DNA from: Asterias amurensis
Taxonomy: Eukaryota; Echinodermata; Asteroidea; Forcipulatida; Asteriidae
Length of the DNA: 64,000 nucleotides
Direction: 5' to 3'
NCBI RefSeq assembly: GCF_032118995.1
Contig: NC_092648.1
Coordinates: forward strand, 3,363,001 to 3,427,000
This document shows, piece by piece, positions 11,291 to 22,800 of the stretch (positions are counted from its first letter, which is position 1; every line of letters begins with the position of its first letter). A model generated the notes under the pieces. That model had not been told where the DNA came from and did no database searches. It saw nothing but the letters and a program-made list of their open reading frames with translations. The position numbers were made by a program, and so were the translations under genes.

Positions 11291-12039
11291 TGAGAGTGAC
11301 GCAAGGGATGGATGGAGTTCGTGATTACACGGTCATCCCATCAGAGTGGTTGGAAGTACGACTATCGTACCAAGATGAGATATGAAGGACTTTCTAATGA
11401 CAACATGTATGAACCATCAGTCACTCTTCGGAAAGGAATACTGCCACTGCCAAAGGAACTATCTGCAGGACCCGAAGATACGAAGCAGGATGGAAACACC
11501 CCTTAGATTCCACTTACACTGAAGCTGAAACATGAGAGTCTCTGCACAGCAATAGAATGGGAGATCCAAGCATGAAGAAAAAACATCCAGCTCCTTTAGA
11601 GCGAACGCTGCCAAGTTGGATTGTGAGGCTATTCAAGTTCCAGAAGTCCTGACATGTTTATGTGTGTAGCTACATACACTGCAAGGAGAGCCACTCAGAC
11701 GATGGAGAACACGATATGATGACTTTAGTCTAAGCATTCCTGTCCAAGATGCCAAAAAGAAAATCTCCTTGTGTATAACTAGCTGTCACAAGACCTTGCT
11801 GTTATTTTATGTTATGCTTTGTTTAAAAAAAACACCCCATGTCTAACATTCCAACTTTATATTTGACTTGCAACATTTTAGACTTTGTTCCAATTTTATT
11901 GTTAAGACTACTGTGATTAATTGTCAAATCAGCTTTTAGGAAAACAGAAGATTCCACACCTTTTGTAAGCATGTTTCACTGCAGCAATACATTTTTGCTT
12001 GTTTATAAAATTTGTGCAACTTCTGGTCAATGTCATTAC
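11291..12039. other. no gene recognised
   Basis: Mostly unique sequence following the tandem array. A 64-codon ORF at 11312-11506 (+) has no recognised domain, and I do not call it a gene. Confidence 0.4.
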
Positions 12040-12160
12040 CCATTTAGGTACAGAGAGAAGCAATTATAGTTCAAGTGTCATGACTGGGATTTGAACCCAC
12101 CCTCTGCTGACCAGAATCACCAGATTTGGTGCTCTTATAACCGCTTGGCCATGACGCCCT
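12040..12160 (-). mobile_element. tRNA-Leu-headed SINE, fragment
   Basis: Read on the - strand, the head has a box A-like GGCCAAGCGGTTATAAGAGC and a box B-like GGGTTCAAATCCC. It is the same head as the SINEs at 15395-15811 and 54629-54947. Only a short piece of body remains. Confidence 0.7.
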
Positions 12161-12870
12161 AAATGCATGAGTTCCACCAAACGTTTTTTTGCTATTTTCA
12201 GCGGTGGTTTTCTTCTATGTTTTATTGAAAGTAAATAAGGTAAAAAACAATGTCAAACCCCCCATGTAGCCATCAGGGCCCTTTATAAAGCTGTTCGGCA
12301 GAAAATACTGCCAAAAGTGAGTTGCACCAGTTGCAATAATGGGAACTTTATGGAATTTCAGCTTGTAACTAGTTTCTGTTAAGCAAGAGTTCGTTGTACT
12401 TAACAGGTTGTTATGATAACAGGGTTTATGTTCAATTTTTGAAGGTCTGTTTGTAGATGAGTGTTGTTATGCTCTGTCAATTCACAAAATATTAAACATG
12501 TTGCATTTTGTTTATTTGGTTGTAATGGTTACCATCTTCAAAGACTGGCCCTTGTAATAGAGGAGCTGCACATCCCAGTTAAATTTGAATTCCTACAAAG
12601 TAAACCACTAAGAATGCACTTTGTGTCATTTTCTATTAACCTAAGTGTTCATACATGTGTCATAATGTTTAAATGTTTTTGGCAATCATTTCAGAGCTCA
12701 CCAATGTATTTTGGGGAAGGTCGCCATTACTTTGGATGTGTCATGGTAAACGCGAAACTTTAAACAGGTTTTTGGTATTTGGCAACTTACAGCAAGTTCG
12801 AGTGTGCACAATGGTTGAACATTTGCACTCGAACCCAGGCTGTTCGACCATTGTTTGACTGCTGTGGTTA
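12161..12870. other. no gene recognised
   Basis: A decayed family C-like piece may start at 12287 (GGGCCCTTTATAAAGCTG). An inverted repeat lies at 12790-12856 (TGCACAATGGTTGAACATTT; CGACCATTGTTTGACTG). ORFs of up to about 100 codons show no domain. Confidence 0.4.
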
Positions 12871-13396
12871 ATAATAATAATAATAATAACAAGACTTGTA
12901 ATGCGCACATATCCACCCTGCTGGGTGTTCAAGGCGCAGTAAAACCAAAAACAAAACAAAAACAAAAACACAACACAAAGAAAAACAGACACAACAAAAT
13001 TAGTCATTGAAAACCTGTGACATAAGATTTTGCGGTACAAACACAAGATCGAAGATTAAGTGGTAGAGAGTTCCAGATGCGTGGCACGGCTGAAGAAAAA
13101 GACCTGTCACCCCATGAGTGTTGAGACTTGGGTTCAATGAGAAGAAGCATGGAACTTGATCGAAGATTCCTAGATGGAGTGTAAACTTGAAGCAGTTCAG
13201 AAATATAGTGGGGAGCTTTGCCATTTAGAGCTTTGTGGACAATGAGCCTCAGCTTGAAGATGATTCGTTGAGAGATAGGAAGCCAGTGTAGTTGTTTCAG
13301 AATGGGGGTGATAGAACAGGATTTTCTAGACAGTGTCACAATGCGGGCAGCAGTATTTTCAAACCCAGGGTCACTGGACCCAACAGCATGTTCCAA
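12871..13396 (-). mobile_element. LINE 3' end, CR1/L2-like reverse-transcriptase C-terminus
   Basis: On the - strand about 110 codons (13396 to about 13035) read like the C-terminus of CR1/L2-type LINE polyproteins. Landmarks include NTAARIVTLSRK, ILKQLHWLPISQRIIFKLR, HKALNGKAPHYISELL and SSAVPRIWNSLPLNLRS. After the reading frame comes a 3' tail ending in (TTA)n at 12871-12889. The element is 5'-truncated, as is usual for LINEs. Confidence 0.85.
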
Positions 13397-13449
13397 TCTA
13401 ACATGTGTACAGCACAGAGGGAACCACTGACACTATAGTGAAAAGGCAG

Positions 13450-13622
13450 AAGGTTGACTAGACTTCCAAATTAGCGAGTGCATCGCTGCGTATATATGTT
13501 GCTGGTCTGTAGTCAACCATGGGTCGACTATTTGTGCCCAATCGAACTTGCTCTTAGATATCTGTGTTTCTTTTGCTTAGGCCAAATAAGATTCTTTCAA
13601 TCAATCAATCAATCAATCAATC
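13450..13622 (+). mobile_element. retroelement 3' end with (ATCA)n tail
   Basis: A unique-looking stretch ends CCAAATAAGATTCTTTCAATC and then about six ATCA/TCAA units. This layout is typical of some LINE or SINE 3' ends. No coding part is visible, so the family is not assigned. Confidence 0.45.
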
Positions 13623-13904
13623 TTTCTGAGAGCTAATAGAGTTGTGTGATTGTTTGTGTTGCAGAAAAGCTTTACCATCTGCAAAGATCTACCAAGCAAC
13701 AAGTAACGTCCAAGACCAGCCTATGATGACCAAGCTGCCCTTCACAGTAATCCTTGAAAAGCTAACTATAAATAATTACTCCCGGTCCATCAAATGGAGT
13801 CTGTAATAATTGTGCAGAATGCCTTTATTTGCTTTGGTTTATAGATGAAACTAATAATCATTTTGTGCTAATTAGCGTTTTAAGTTTCACTCCTGGAATA
13901 ACAT

Positions 13905-14045
13905 GAAGGCAAACGCCTCCGTTGCCCCTGATCTTGACCTTTGTCCCCCATAAATTTTTATCATTGGCTTTCAAGATTTTCGAGGGGAAATGCCCTTTTC
14001 AAAATTAAAATGCCCTTGCCCTTTCAACATGTTCAGAGATACAAT
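13905..14045. mobile_element. decayed MITE fragment related to 56857-57032
   Basis: GAAGGCAAACGCCTCCGTTGC and TTTCAAAATTAAAATGCCC resemble phrases in the CAGGCCTG-ended element at 56857-57032. The termini are not preserved. Confidence 0.35.
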
Positions 14046-14849
14046 TCCAAGCATGAACAATTAATTGGAAACAGTTTGTATGTTTTATGGCAATTATTTG
14101 ACAGGTTGGGCTGAGTTGACATGTTGGGTTGGAAAAGTTCCCTTAGAATGCTTCATGTTAAACACAAAGATCAAAACTAAAATTGTTTGGTATTTTAAGT
14201 TGTGGTTTGTCATTTTTTGCTAGATATGATTATCTCTGAGAGCTAAGAGAACTGTTTCAGGCATTTGATTCAAATTGATTTAGATTGAAAATTTTGATTG
14301 AAAAAGACTTTAGGTGAAACTGACTTATCAGGATGTTTTAATGATAAGTAAAATTCTTAATATACTAACCGTTGCAAATTGTGCTTTTTGTTTGTTTTGC
14401 AGCCAAGCTTAGCATCTATACAAAGATCAACTCATCAACAATAGAGGTCCAAGACCAGCACATCATGAAGGGACTTTGGGAAAAGAAGACCAGGAAAGCA
14501 ACGCACACCATTCCTGACATGTTCAACGCCTGTTTGGAGAGGATGCCCAAGATTGTCAGAGTTGGAAGAAGCTTGTAGTCCCCTGCTCTGCAATGCACAG
14601 CATTCCTGACACGTGTTCAACTTCTGCTTGGAGATGATGCATGCATCCTATGAGCGAGCAAAATCTCCACACTTGCCCAAGATCATTGTAGTTGTAGTTG
14701 CCTGCTCCGCTGTCGAAAATGATGATGGTGATGAAGGAGCTGAACTCCAGGAAAAGGTGAATTCACGAAAAGTTGACTCTCAATATTTCCCCCGATCCAA
14801 AATGGAGCTGTTTTAGAATATTGTGCAGCATGCATGTTGTGAATCTGAT

Positions 14850-15186
14850 TTAAAGAAACTTTATGTAATCCACCATATACATAAACTGACAAACCTGTAG
14901 AAGTTTAAAATTGATCGGCCATCTGGGTCACAAGGAAATAGTGAAAAAAAACAATTACAAATTTGGCATTGCATCGATGCCTAAACAGAATTGAATAAAA
15001 CGCTGACTATGAGCAATAAACTTCAAACGCAAAGTTAAATTATTTATTTCTCATCAAGTATGACATTTCAGGCAGAAATATTTCAAGGGAGGTTTTCTAT
15101 TATCAGCGTCATTAGAACGTGTAAGTTTGATGTAAATCTGTGACCTTCACGATTTTGTTTTCTTACCAATTCTGTAACGTTCCACT
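14850..15186. mobile_element. TTAA-type MITE (family B, copy 1)
   Basis: The left end is degraded; the right end ACCAATTCTGTAACGTTCC matches the family. Internal landmarks are TAATCCACCATATACATAAAC, CCTGTAGAAGTTTAAAATTGA, GCCATCTGGGTCAC and GCATTGCATCGATGCC, shared with 38159-38532 and 59125-59432. It lies downstream of the module ending at 14756. Confidence 0.75.
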
Positions 15187-15394
15187 GTTTTTTCTTGGAG
15201 TGCTGCATCTGAAAATGTTTATTTGATCTTTGACAATCACTTCATCAGAGTTGACGACAGGGCTATATTTTTTTTAGCAAAAATTGAAAAGCTTTCAGGG
15301 GGGGTCCCTAAGGGTGCTTCATGTTAAACATGATATTGAAGCGAATCCTTGGATTTGCTTATTCAAATTCTTCTTGCCAATTGCTAGATTTGTT

Positions 15395-15811
15395 TATAAT
15401 AATATTAATTGTGGCTTCTTATATAGCGCACATGTCCGTCACTCCGTGACACTCCTTACACTGTAATATACAGTATTTCCTGCAAGATTTTGGATTATGT
15501 TTGAATTATGAGACCTAGTTCTGATAGCGCCATGTAATGTTTTTCAAGGTGCGTGGCACAATTTGCTTCTGATCGGACCAGGAATACCTAGGCGAATCCC
15601 TTCTCTTTTTGGTAAGTGCACTGGGTTCTTTTACATGCATTACATAACACATGGGACCAACAGCTTAATGTCCCATCCAAAGGACGAAGCAGTGGTTAAT
15701 TGTCTTGCTTAAGGACACAAGTTGTAACGACTGGTGATTCGAATCCACACTCTGCTGATTAGAAACACTAGAGTTTGAATTCGGTGCTCTTAACCACTAG
15801 GCCGCGACACT
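15395..15811 (-). mobile_element. full-length tRNA-Leu-headed SINE
   Basis: On the - strand it starts GTGTCGCGGCCTAGTGGTTA and continues AAGAGCACCGAATTCAAACTC with box B GGATTCGAATCACC. A body of about 300 bp follows (TTAAGCAAGACAATTAACCA, GGATGGGACATTAAGC, GTAAAAGAACCCAGTGCAC, GTGACGGACATGTGCGC) with an AT-rich tail (TTAATATTATT). Pol III promoter boxes are recognisable. Confidence 0.85.
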
Positions 15812-17492
15812 TCTAATAAAATAAAATAATTTTGTTCAAATAAAGTTCTTATCACAAAAATACTTGAGAGAAAGTCCCCTAAATAACAGTTGCTTATAAC
15901 AAACAAATTAATCCTGACTTGATCATTTCCTCTAGCCATTTTGAAGTTGCTTTTAATGTTTTGTCTTCATTGACATTTTTATTGAAAGCACATAAATGTC
16001 GGGGAAAAACAGTTTATCTAAAAGCTTGTTTGTTTTAATGATATTGGGTAATTGTTGCAGGTTGTGTGATTTGTTTGTGGTAAAGACATCAACCCGTCAA
16101 CAATTAGATGTCCAAGACAAGACTATGGTAGAAGAGCTGCTCGTTCCAGTAAATGGTAAATTTCCAAAACGTGGCAATGGCAACACCCAGCCCAAAATGC
16201 TTCATACCAACACTAATCCTCAAGAGAACTGTGCTAAGCATCTTACCTCCCAATTTACTGCTGCTAGTTGTGATTGAAGCAATCAAAATTATCCTGGGCT
16301 CGATTTCTCAAGGCAATGATGAAATTCATCGCAAGACAAAGTGTCGGTATTACCACAGTATGGTGACATCACACTTTGCTTGGCTTGGCTTGGCTTGTGA
16401 AATCGGCCCCTGATGGCATGAGTGACTCAGAACATTTTTTTACTGAAAGTGTATTTAACAAAAAAATCAAATGTAAAAGCAAGTTAAGTGGTAAGGTTTA
16501 CAGTGACACCATTTAAACATCTCTTAAGTGAGTAGTGTTTGGGTCTGAAAAGAGGCATTAGTTCAACTCAATCGTTGTATTCAGCACACTGACCAAAACG
16601 TCGAGCAGTAGCTACAAACCGTCTATTTTCAGAGCCACCACTACGGACATTTTTAAATGGTGTCGATCACCGCAAACCTTGCTTACTTAGTATTTTTCCA
16701 CCATGCGTACATAAAAGCAACTGACCCTGAACCTAGCTAATAAGAGGTAACATTCTTAAACATTTAATGTTACAAATTTTGTATACTGTTGTTGCCTTAC
16801 AGTCAGGCTCAGCACCTCCAACGCATCTACCCGTCAACATGTACAAGCCCAAGACCAACCTATGTTGAAGCCACCCTCCAGTAAAAGGTAAATTTGAGAA
16901 AAGTAACATTTTTCCAAATTAGTCCTGGTCCAAACTGATGCTCTGTTGCTCTTTTTTCAACTGAAGTTTACAAGTCGATTTCTTTTAGCCTACATACCAT
17001 TCATTCAAAGACGATTGCATTTTGTTTTGCAATCATTTTAGAGTTGACAGGGCTGGGTTTCGTTTTTTGGTCAGGTTTGAAAGATTTGGAAAAATCCATG
17101 TGCTTAACCCATATATCAAGACAAAATCTCAACTGTTGAAAATTTTGCATGCCATTTTATAGATAAGTTTCACTCTGAGAGCCAACTGATGATGAAAATC
17201 AACACGAACACCAGTCGTCAGTGGAACTGTTTCTTGTAAATAAGCCACCCCCCCTTCCCACGAATTAATGTTGGTTTCAGCCTTTACTTATTTGCAAAAA
17301 TAAATATACTCGTAAAATGCATGAGTTTCTCCAACCATTTTATTGCTGCTTGTGTTCCATACAATCATGTGGAAAAGATCTCAAAATAACTGTTTTAGAG
17401 ATGGATAATGATCTTAATGCTGTAAATTGTAAATTTTGTTTGTGTTATAGTCAGGCTTAAGCATCTTGAAAGACATCTACCCATCACCAACA

Positions 17493-17660
17493 AGATCCAT
17501 CCCAACTAGATCCATCCCAACTAGATCCATCCCAACTAGATCCATCCCAACTAGATCCATCCCAACTAGATCCATCCCAACTAGATCCATCCCAACTAGA
17601 TCCATCCCAACTAGATCCATCCCAACTAGATCCATCCCAACTAGATCCATCCCATCTAGA
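17493..17660 (+). repeat. 15-bp minisatellite, 11 copies
   Basis: Eleven near-identical copies of AGATCCATCCCAACT sit inside the putative exon 17451-17780. Copies are essentially identical, which suggests recent expansion. In one frame it reads (IPTRS)n without stops; the host module shows no conserved frame. Confidence 0.95.
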
Positions 17661-17849
17661 TGTCTGAGACTGGTCTCTCATGATAGAGAAGCTGCTCTTT
17701 CTGGTGAAGCTTCTACGGAACAAAATGTTTTGCGTTCACACCCTGTCCCAAGAAGCTGGACGAATGCACCCTCGTAAAAGGTAAATTCATGAAAACTTAA
17801 AATACTTGGTTTATGTTGATATTCTCCAGTACGGGCACAGGCACGAATG

Positions 17850-18200
17850 GTGCATGGTGTCAGGGAGTGATGCTTTTATGCGGGCAACCTGACTTAGCTT
17901 GTGACTGCCCACCCTACTGGCCATGGGTCACATGGTGCGTGGTGTCAGGGAGTGATGCTTTTATATGACCAACCTGACTGGCCTGTGACTGCCCACCCTA
18001 CTGGCCATGGGTCACATATGGTGCATGGTGTCAGGGAGTGATGCTTTTATATGAGCAACCTGACTGGCCTGTGACTGCCCACCCTACTGGCCATGGGTCA
18101 CCCTACTGCCATGGGTCACATGGTGCATGGTGTCAGGGAGTGATGCTTTTATATGAGCAACCTGACTGGTCTGTGACTGCCCACTGGCCATGGGTCACAC
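17850..18200 (+). repeat. 84-bp tandem array, first block
   Basis: About four units carry GTGATGCTTTTATATGAGCA, ACCTGACTGGCCTGTGACTG and CATGGGTCACATGGTGCATG. The block lies between the modules at 17451-17780 and 18328-18550. Units are 84 bp or shortened derivatives. Confidence 0.9.
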
Positions 18201-18327
18201 GGTGTGCAATCCTGCACTTGGGGGTTCAGGGTTTGCCACAGATTTTGGAGTACCCCTGCGATGGATTTTGCACATCATAAATAGTTGATTGCATCATTTT
18301 GTCTTATCTGTAAACTTTATATTTCAG
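18201..18327 (+). repeat. array flank duplicated at 18895-19000 and 19400-19520
   Basis: The stretch CTGCACTTGGGGGTTCAGGG...GATTTTGGAGTACCCCTGCG...TGGATTTTGCACATCATAAA recurs after each 84-bp block, ahead of the type-B modules. This shows that array, flank and module were duplicated together. Confidence 0.8.
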
Positions 18328-18636
18328 AGCCAGAGGTGTTGCTCGTGGTTTCCTGGAATCAAGTGCAGATGGAATCACCACTACTGACAACTTAAAGGCT
18401 ACAGGAAAAAGAGAGCAATGCGTATGAAAACATTGTTATCATCTAGACGTCTTAGCTGTTCATCAAGAAGAGCTGCTCTTTAAAGTGAACTTTCTAAGGA
18501 ACAAAATGTTTCGTGTCCCATGGAGCTGGATGAATGCACCCTCGTTGAAGGTAAATTCTATACAAACTTAAAATACTTGGCTTAAAATGATATTCTCCAG
18601 TACATCCACCCTCAGCCACAGATCGGCTATGGGCGC

Positions 18637-19400
18637 TGGCGCTAATGGTGCATGGTGTCAGGGAGTGATGCTTTTATATGGGCAACCTGACTTGCCTGTG
18701 ACTGCCCACCCTACTGGCCATGGGTCACATGGTGCATGGTGTCAGGGAGTGATGCTTTTATATGAGCAACCTGACTGGCCTGTGACTGATCAACCTACTG
18801 GCCATGGGTCACATGGTGCATGGTTTCATGGAGTGATGCTTTTATATGGGCAACCTGACTAGCTTGTGACTGCCCATTACTGGCTGGGTCACATCACATG
18901 GTGCCAGTCCTGCACTTGGGGGTTTGGGGTTTCCCACAGATTTTGGAGCACCCCCTGCAATGGATTTTGCTCATCATAAATCATGGTTCGGGTCGGATGG
19001 CGCATCAGGGATTGATGCTTTTATTTGAGCAAGCTGACTGGCCTGTGGGTGACTGCCCATCCCTACTGGCCATGGGTCACATGGTGCATGGTGTCAGGGA
19101 GTGATGCTTTTATATGAGCAACCTGACTGGCCTGTGACTGCCCACCCTACTGGTCATGGATCACATGGTGCATGGTGTCAGGGAGTGATGCTTTTATATG
19201 GGCAACCTGACTTGGCCTGTGACTGCCCACCCTACTGGCCATGGGTCACATGGTGCATGGTGTCAGGGAGTGATGCTTTTATATGAGCAACCTCACTGGC
19301 CTGTGACTGCCCACCCTACTGACCATGGGTCACATGGTGCATGGTGTCAGGGAGTGATGGTTTAATATGGGCAACCTGACTGGCCATGGGTCACATGGTG
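18637..19400 (+). repeat. 84-bp tandem array, second block
   Basis: About eight more units of the 84-bp repeat, interrupted near 18895-18990 by the array flank sequence. It is preceded by GTAAATTCTATACAAACTTA, the same intron start seen after the module ending at 17780. Confidence 0.9.
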
Positions 19401-19838
19401 CGCAATCCCACACTTGGGGGTTCGGAGTTTCCGACAGATTTTGGAGCACCCCTGCAATGGATTTTGCTCATCATAAATCATGGCTTGCATAATTTGTTCA
19501 CATCCATTTACTTTGAATTTCAGAGCCAGAGGTGTGGCTCGTGGTTCCCTGAAATCAAGTGCAGGTGGAATCACAACTACTGACACTTAAAGGCTACAGG
19601 AAAAAGAGGGCAATGCATATGGATACATCGTTATACCAGAGACATCTTAGCTTTTCATCAAGCAATCATGAGTGAACAACCAAGCAGTTTGTTGCCTTCA
19701 AAAGTAAGATATTGTAGAGTTTTCAGTTTAATTTTTTGATAGATTTTTACAGCACTAAATACAATTAACATTTTGTAAACAAAGTACACAATTCTTGGTT
19801 CACTGTTATTCAATGAGGAGCAGGTCTGGTGGTGGCAT

Positions 19839-22800
19839 GCCACTGGTTGCCGATGTTAGTTTACTGTTGCTTTAGTTTATTTCTTGAGCCACAGACCTTT
19901 GGTTAAATGCCACTGGTTGCCAGTTTTGCTTTACTTTACTTTCTTGAGCCACAGACCTTTGGTTGTAATCCACTGGTTGCCAATGTTGCTTTACTTTACT
20001 TTCTTGAGCAACAGACCTTTGGTTGTATGCCACTGGTTGCCAATGTTGCTTTACTTTACTTTCTTGAGCAACATACCTTTGGTTGATTGCCACTGGTTGC
20101 CAATGTTCCTTTATTTAACTTATTTGAGCAACAGACCTTTGGTTAAATGCTACTGGTTGCCAATGTTGCTTAAATTTACTTTCTTGATCAACAGACCTTT
20201 GGTTGAATGCCACTGGTTGCCAAAGTTGCTTTACTTTACTTTCTTGAGCAACAGACTTTTGGTTAAATGCCACAGGTTGCCAATGTTGCTTTACTTTACT
20301 TTCTTGAGCCACAGACCTTTGGTTGTATGCCACTGGTTGCCAATGTTGTTTAACTTTACTTTCTTGAGCCCCAGACCTTTGGTTGTATGCCACTGGTTGC
20401 CAATTATGCTTTACTTTACTTTCTTGAGCAACAGACCTTTGGTTGACTGCCACTGGTTGCCAATGTTGCTTTATTTAACTTGTTTGAGCAACAGACCTTT
20501 GGTTAAATGCTACTGGTTGCCAATGTTGCTTAAATTTACTTTCTTGATCAACAGACCTTTGGTTGAATGCCACTGGCTGCCAATGTTGCTTTACTTTACT
20601 TTCTTGAGCAACAGACTTTTGGTTAAATGCCACTGGTTGCCAATGTTGCTTCACTTTACTTTCTTGTGCCACAGACCTTTGGTTGAATGCCACTGGTTGC
20701 CAATGTTGCTTTACTTTACTTTCTTGAGCGACAGACCTTTGGTTGTATGCCACTGGTTGCCAATGTTGCTTAACTTTATTTTCTTGAGCGACAGACCTTT
20801 GGTTGTATGCCACTGGTTGCCAATGTTGCTTTACTTTACTTTCTTGAGCGACAGACCTTTGGTTAAATGCCACTGGTTGCCAATGTTGCTTTACTTTACT
20901 TTCTTGAGCAACAGACCGTTGGTGAAACGCCACTGGTTGCCAATGTTGCTTTACTTTACTTTCTTGAGCCACAGACCTTTGGTTAAATGCCAACTGGTTG
21001 CCAATGTTGCGTTACTTTACTTTCTTGAGCGACAGACCTTTGGTTAAATGCCACTGGTTGCCAATGTTGCTTAACTTTACTTTCTTGAGCGACAGACCTT
21101 TGGTTGTATGCCACTGGTTGCCAATGTTGCTTTACTTTACTTTCTTGAGCAGCCAATGTTGCTTTACTGTACTTTCATGAGCAACAGACCTTTGGTTAAA
21201 TGCCACTGGTTGCCAATGTTGCTTATCTTTACTTTCTTGAGCGACAGACCTTTGGTTAAATGCCACTGGTTGCCAATGTTGCTTTACTTTACTTTCTTGA
21301 GCAACAGACCTTTGGTTAAATGCCACTGGTTGCAAATGTTGCTTTATTTAACTTACTTGAGCAACAGACCTTTGGTTAAATGCCACTGGTTGCCAATGTT
21401 GCTTTATTTAACTTAGCAACAGACCTTTGGTTAAATGCCACTGGTTGCCAATATTGCTTTATTTAACTTACTTGAGCAACAGACCTTTGGTTAAATGCTA
21501 CTGGTTGCCAATGTTGCTTTACTTTACTTTCTTGAGTGACAGACCTTTGGTTAAATGCCACTGGTTGCCAATGTTGCTTTACTTTCCTTACTTGAGTGAC
21601 AGACCTTTGGTTGAATGCCACTGGTTGCCAATGTTGCTTTACTTTACTTTCTTGAGCCACAGACCTTTGGTTGTATGCTACTGGTTGCCAATGTTGCTTT
21701 TCTTTACTTTCTTGAGCCACAGACCTTTGGTTAAATGCCACTGGTTGCCAATGTTGCTTTACTTTACTTTCTTGAGCCACAGACCTTTGATTGTATGCTA
21801 CTCGTTGCCAATGTTGCTTTTCTTTACTTTCTTGAGCCACAGACCTTTGGTTAAATGCCACTTGTTGCCAATGTTGCTTTACTTTACTTTCTTGAGCAAC
21901 AGACCTTTGGTTGTATGCCACTGGTTGCCAATGTTGCTTTACTTTACTTTCTTGAGCAACAGACCTTTGGTTAAATGCCACTGGTTGCCAATGTTGCTTT
22001 ACTTGACTTTCTTGAGCCACAGACCTTTGGTTGTATGCTACTGGTTGCCAATGTTGCTTTTCTTTACTTTCTTGAGCCACAGACCTTTGGTTAAATGCCA
22101 CTGGTTGCCAATGTTGCTTTACTTTACTTTCTTGAGCGATAGACCTTTGGTTAAATGCCACTGGTTGCCAATGTTGCTTTACTTTACTTTCTTTAGCAAC
22201 AGACCTTTGGTTAAATGCCACTGGTTGCCAATCTTGCTTTACTTTACTTTCTTGAGCAACAGACCTTTGGTTGTATGCCACTGGTTGCCAATGTTGCTTT
22301 ACTTTACTTTCTTGAGCAACAGACCTTTGGTTAAATGCCACTGGTTGCCAATGTTGCTTTACTTGACTTTCTTGAGCCACAGACCTTTGGTTGTATGCTA
22401 CTGGTTGCCAATGTTGCTTTTCTTTACTTTCTTGAGCCACAGACCTTTGGTTAATCGCCACTGGTTGCCAATGTTGCTTTACTTTACTTTCTTGAGCGAT
22501 AGACCTTTGGTTAAATGCCACTGGTTGCCAATGTTGCTTTACTTTACTTTCTTTAGCAACAGACCTTTGGTTAAATGCCACTGGTTGCCAATCTTGCTTT
22601 ACTTTACATTCTTGAGCCACAGACCTTTGGTTAAATGCCACTGGTTGCCAATGTTGCTTTACTTTACATTCTTGAGCCACAGACCTTTGGTTAAATGCCA
22701 CTGGTTGCCAATGTTGTTTTACTTTACTTTCTTGAGCAACAGACCTTTGGTTGTATGCCACTGGTTTCCAATGTTGCTTAACTTTACTTTCTTGAGCAAC

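Noticed and set aside
17466-17777. 103-codon ORF with (IPTRS)n repeat as a gene
   Set aside because: It is the 15-bp minisatellite read through. The homologous modules do not keep this frame.
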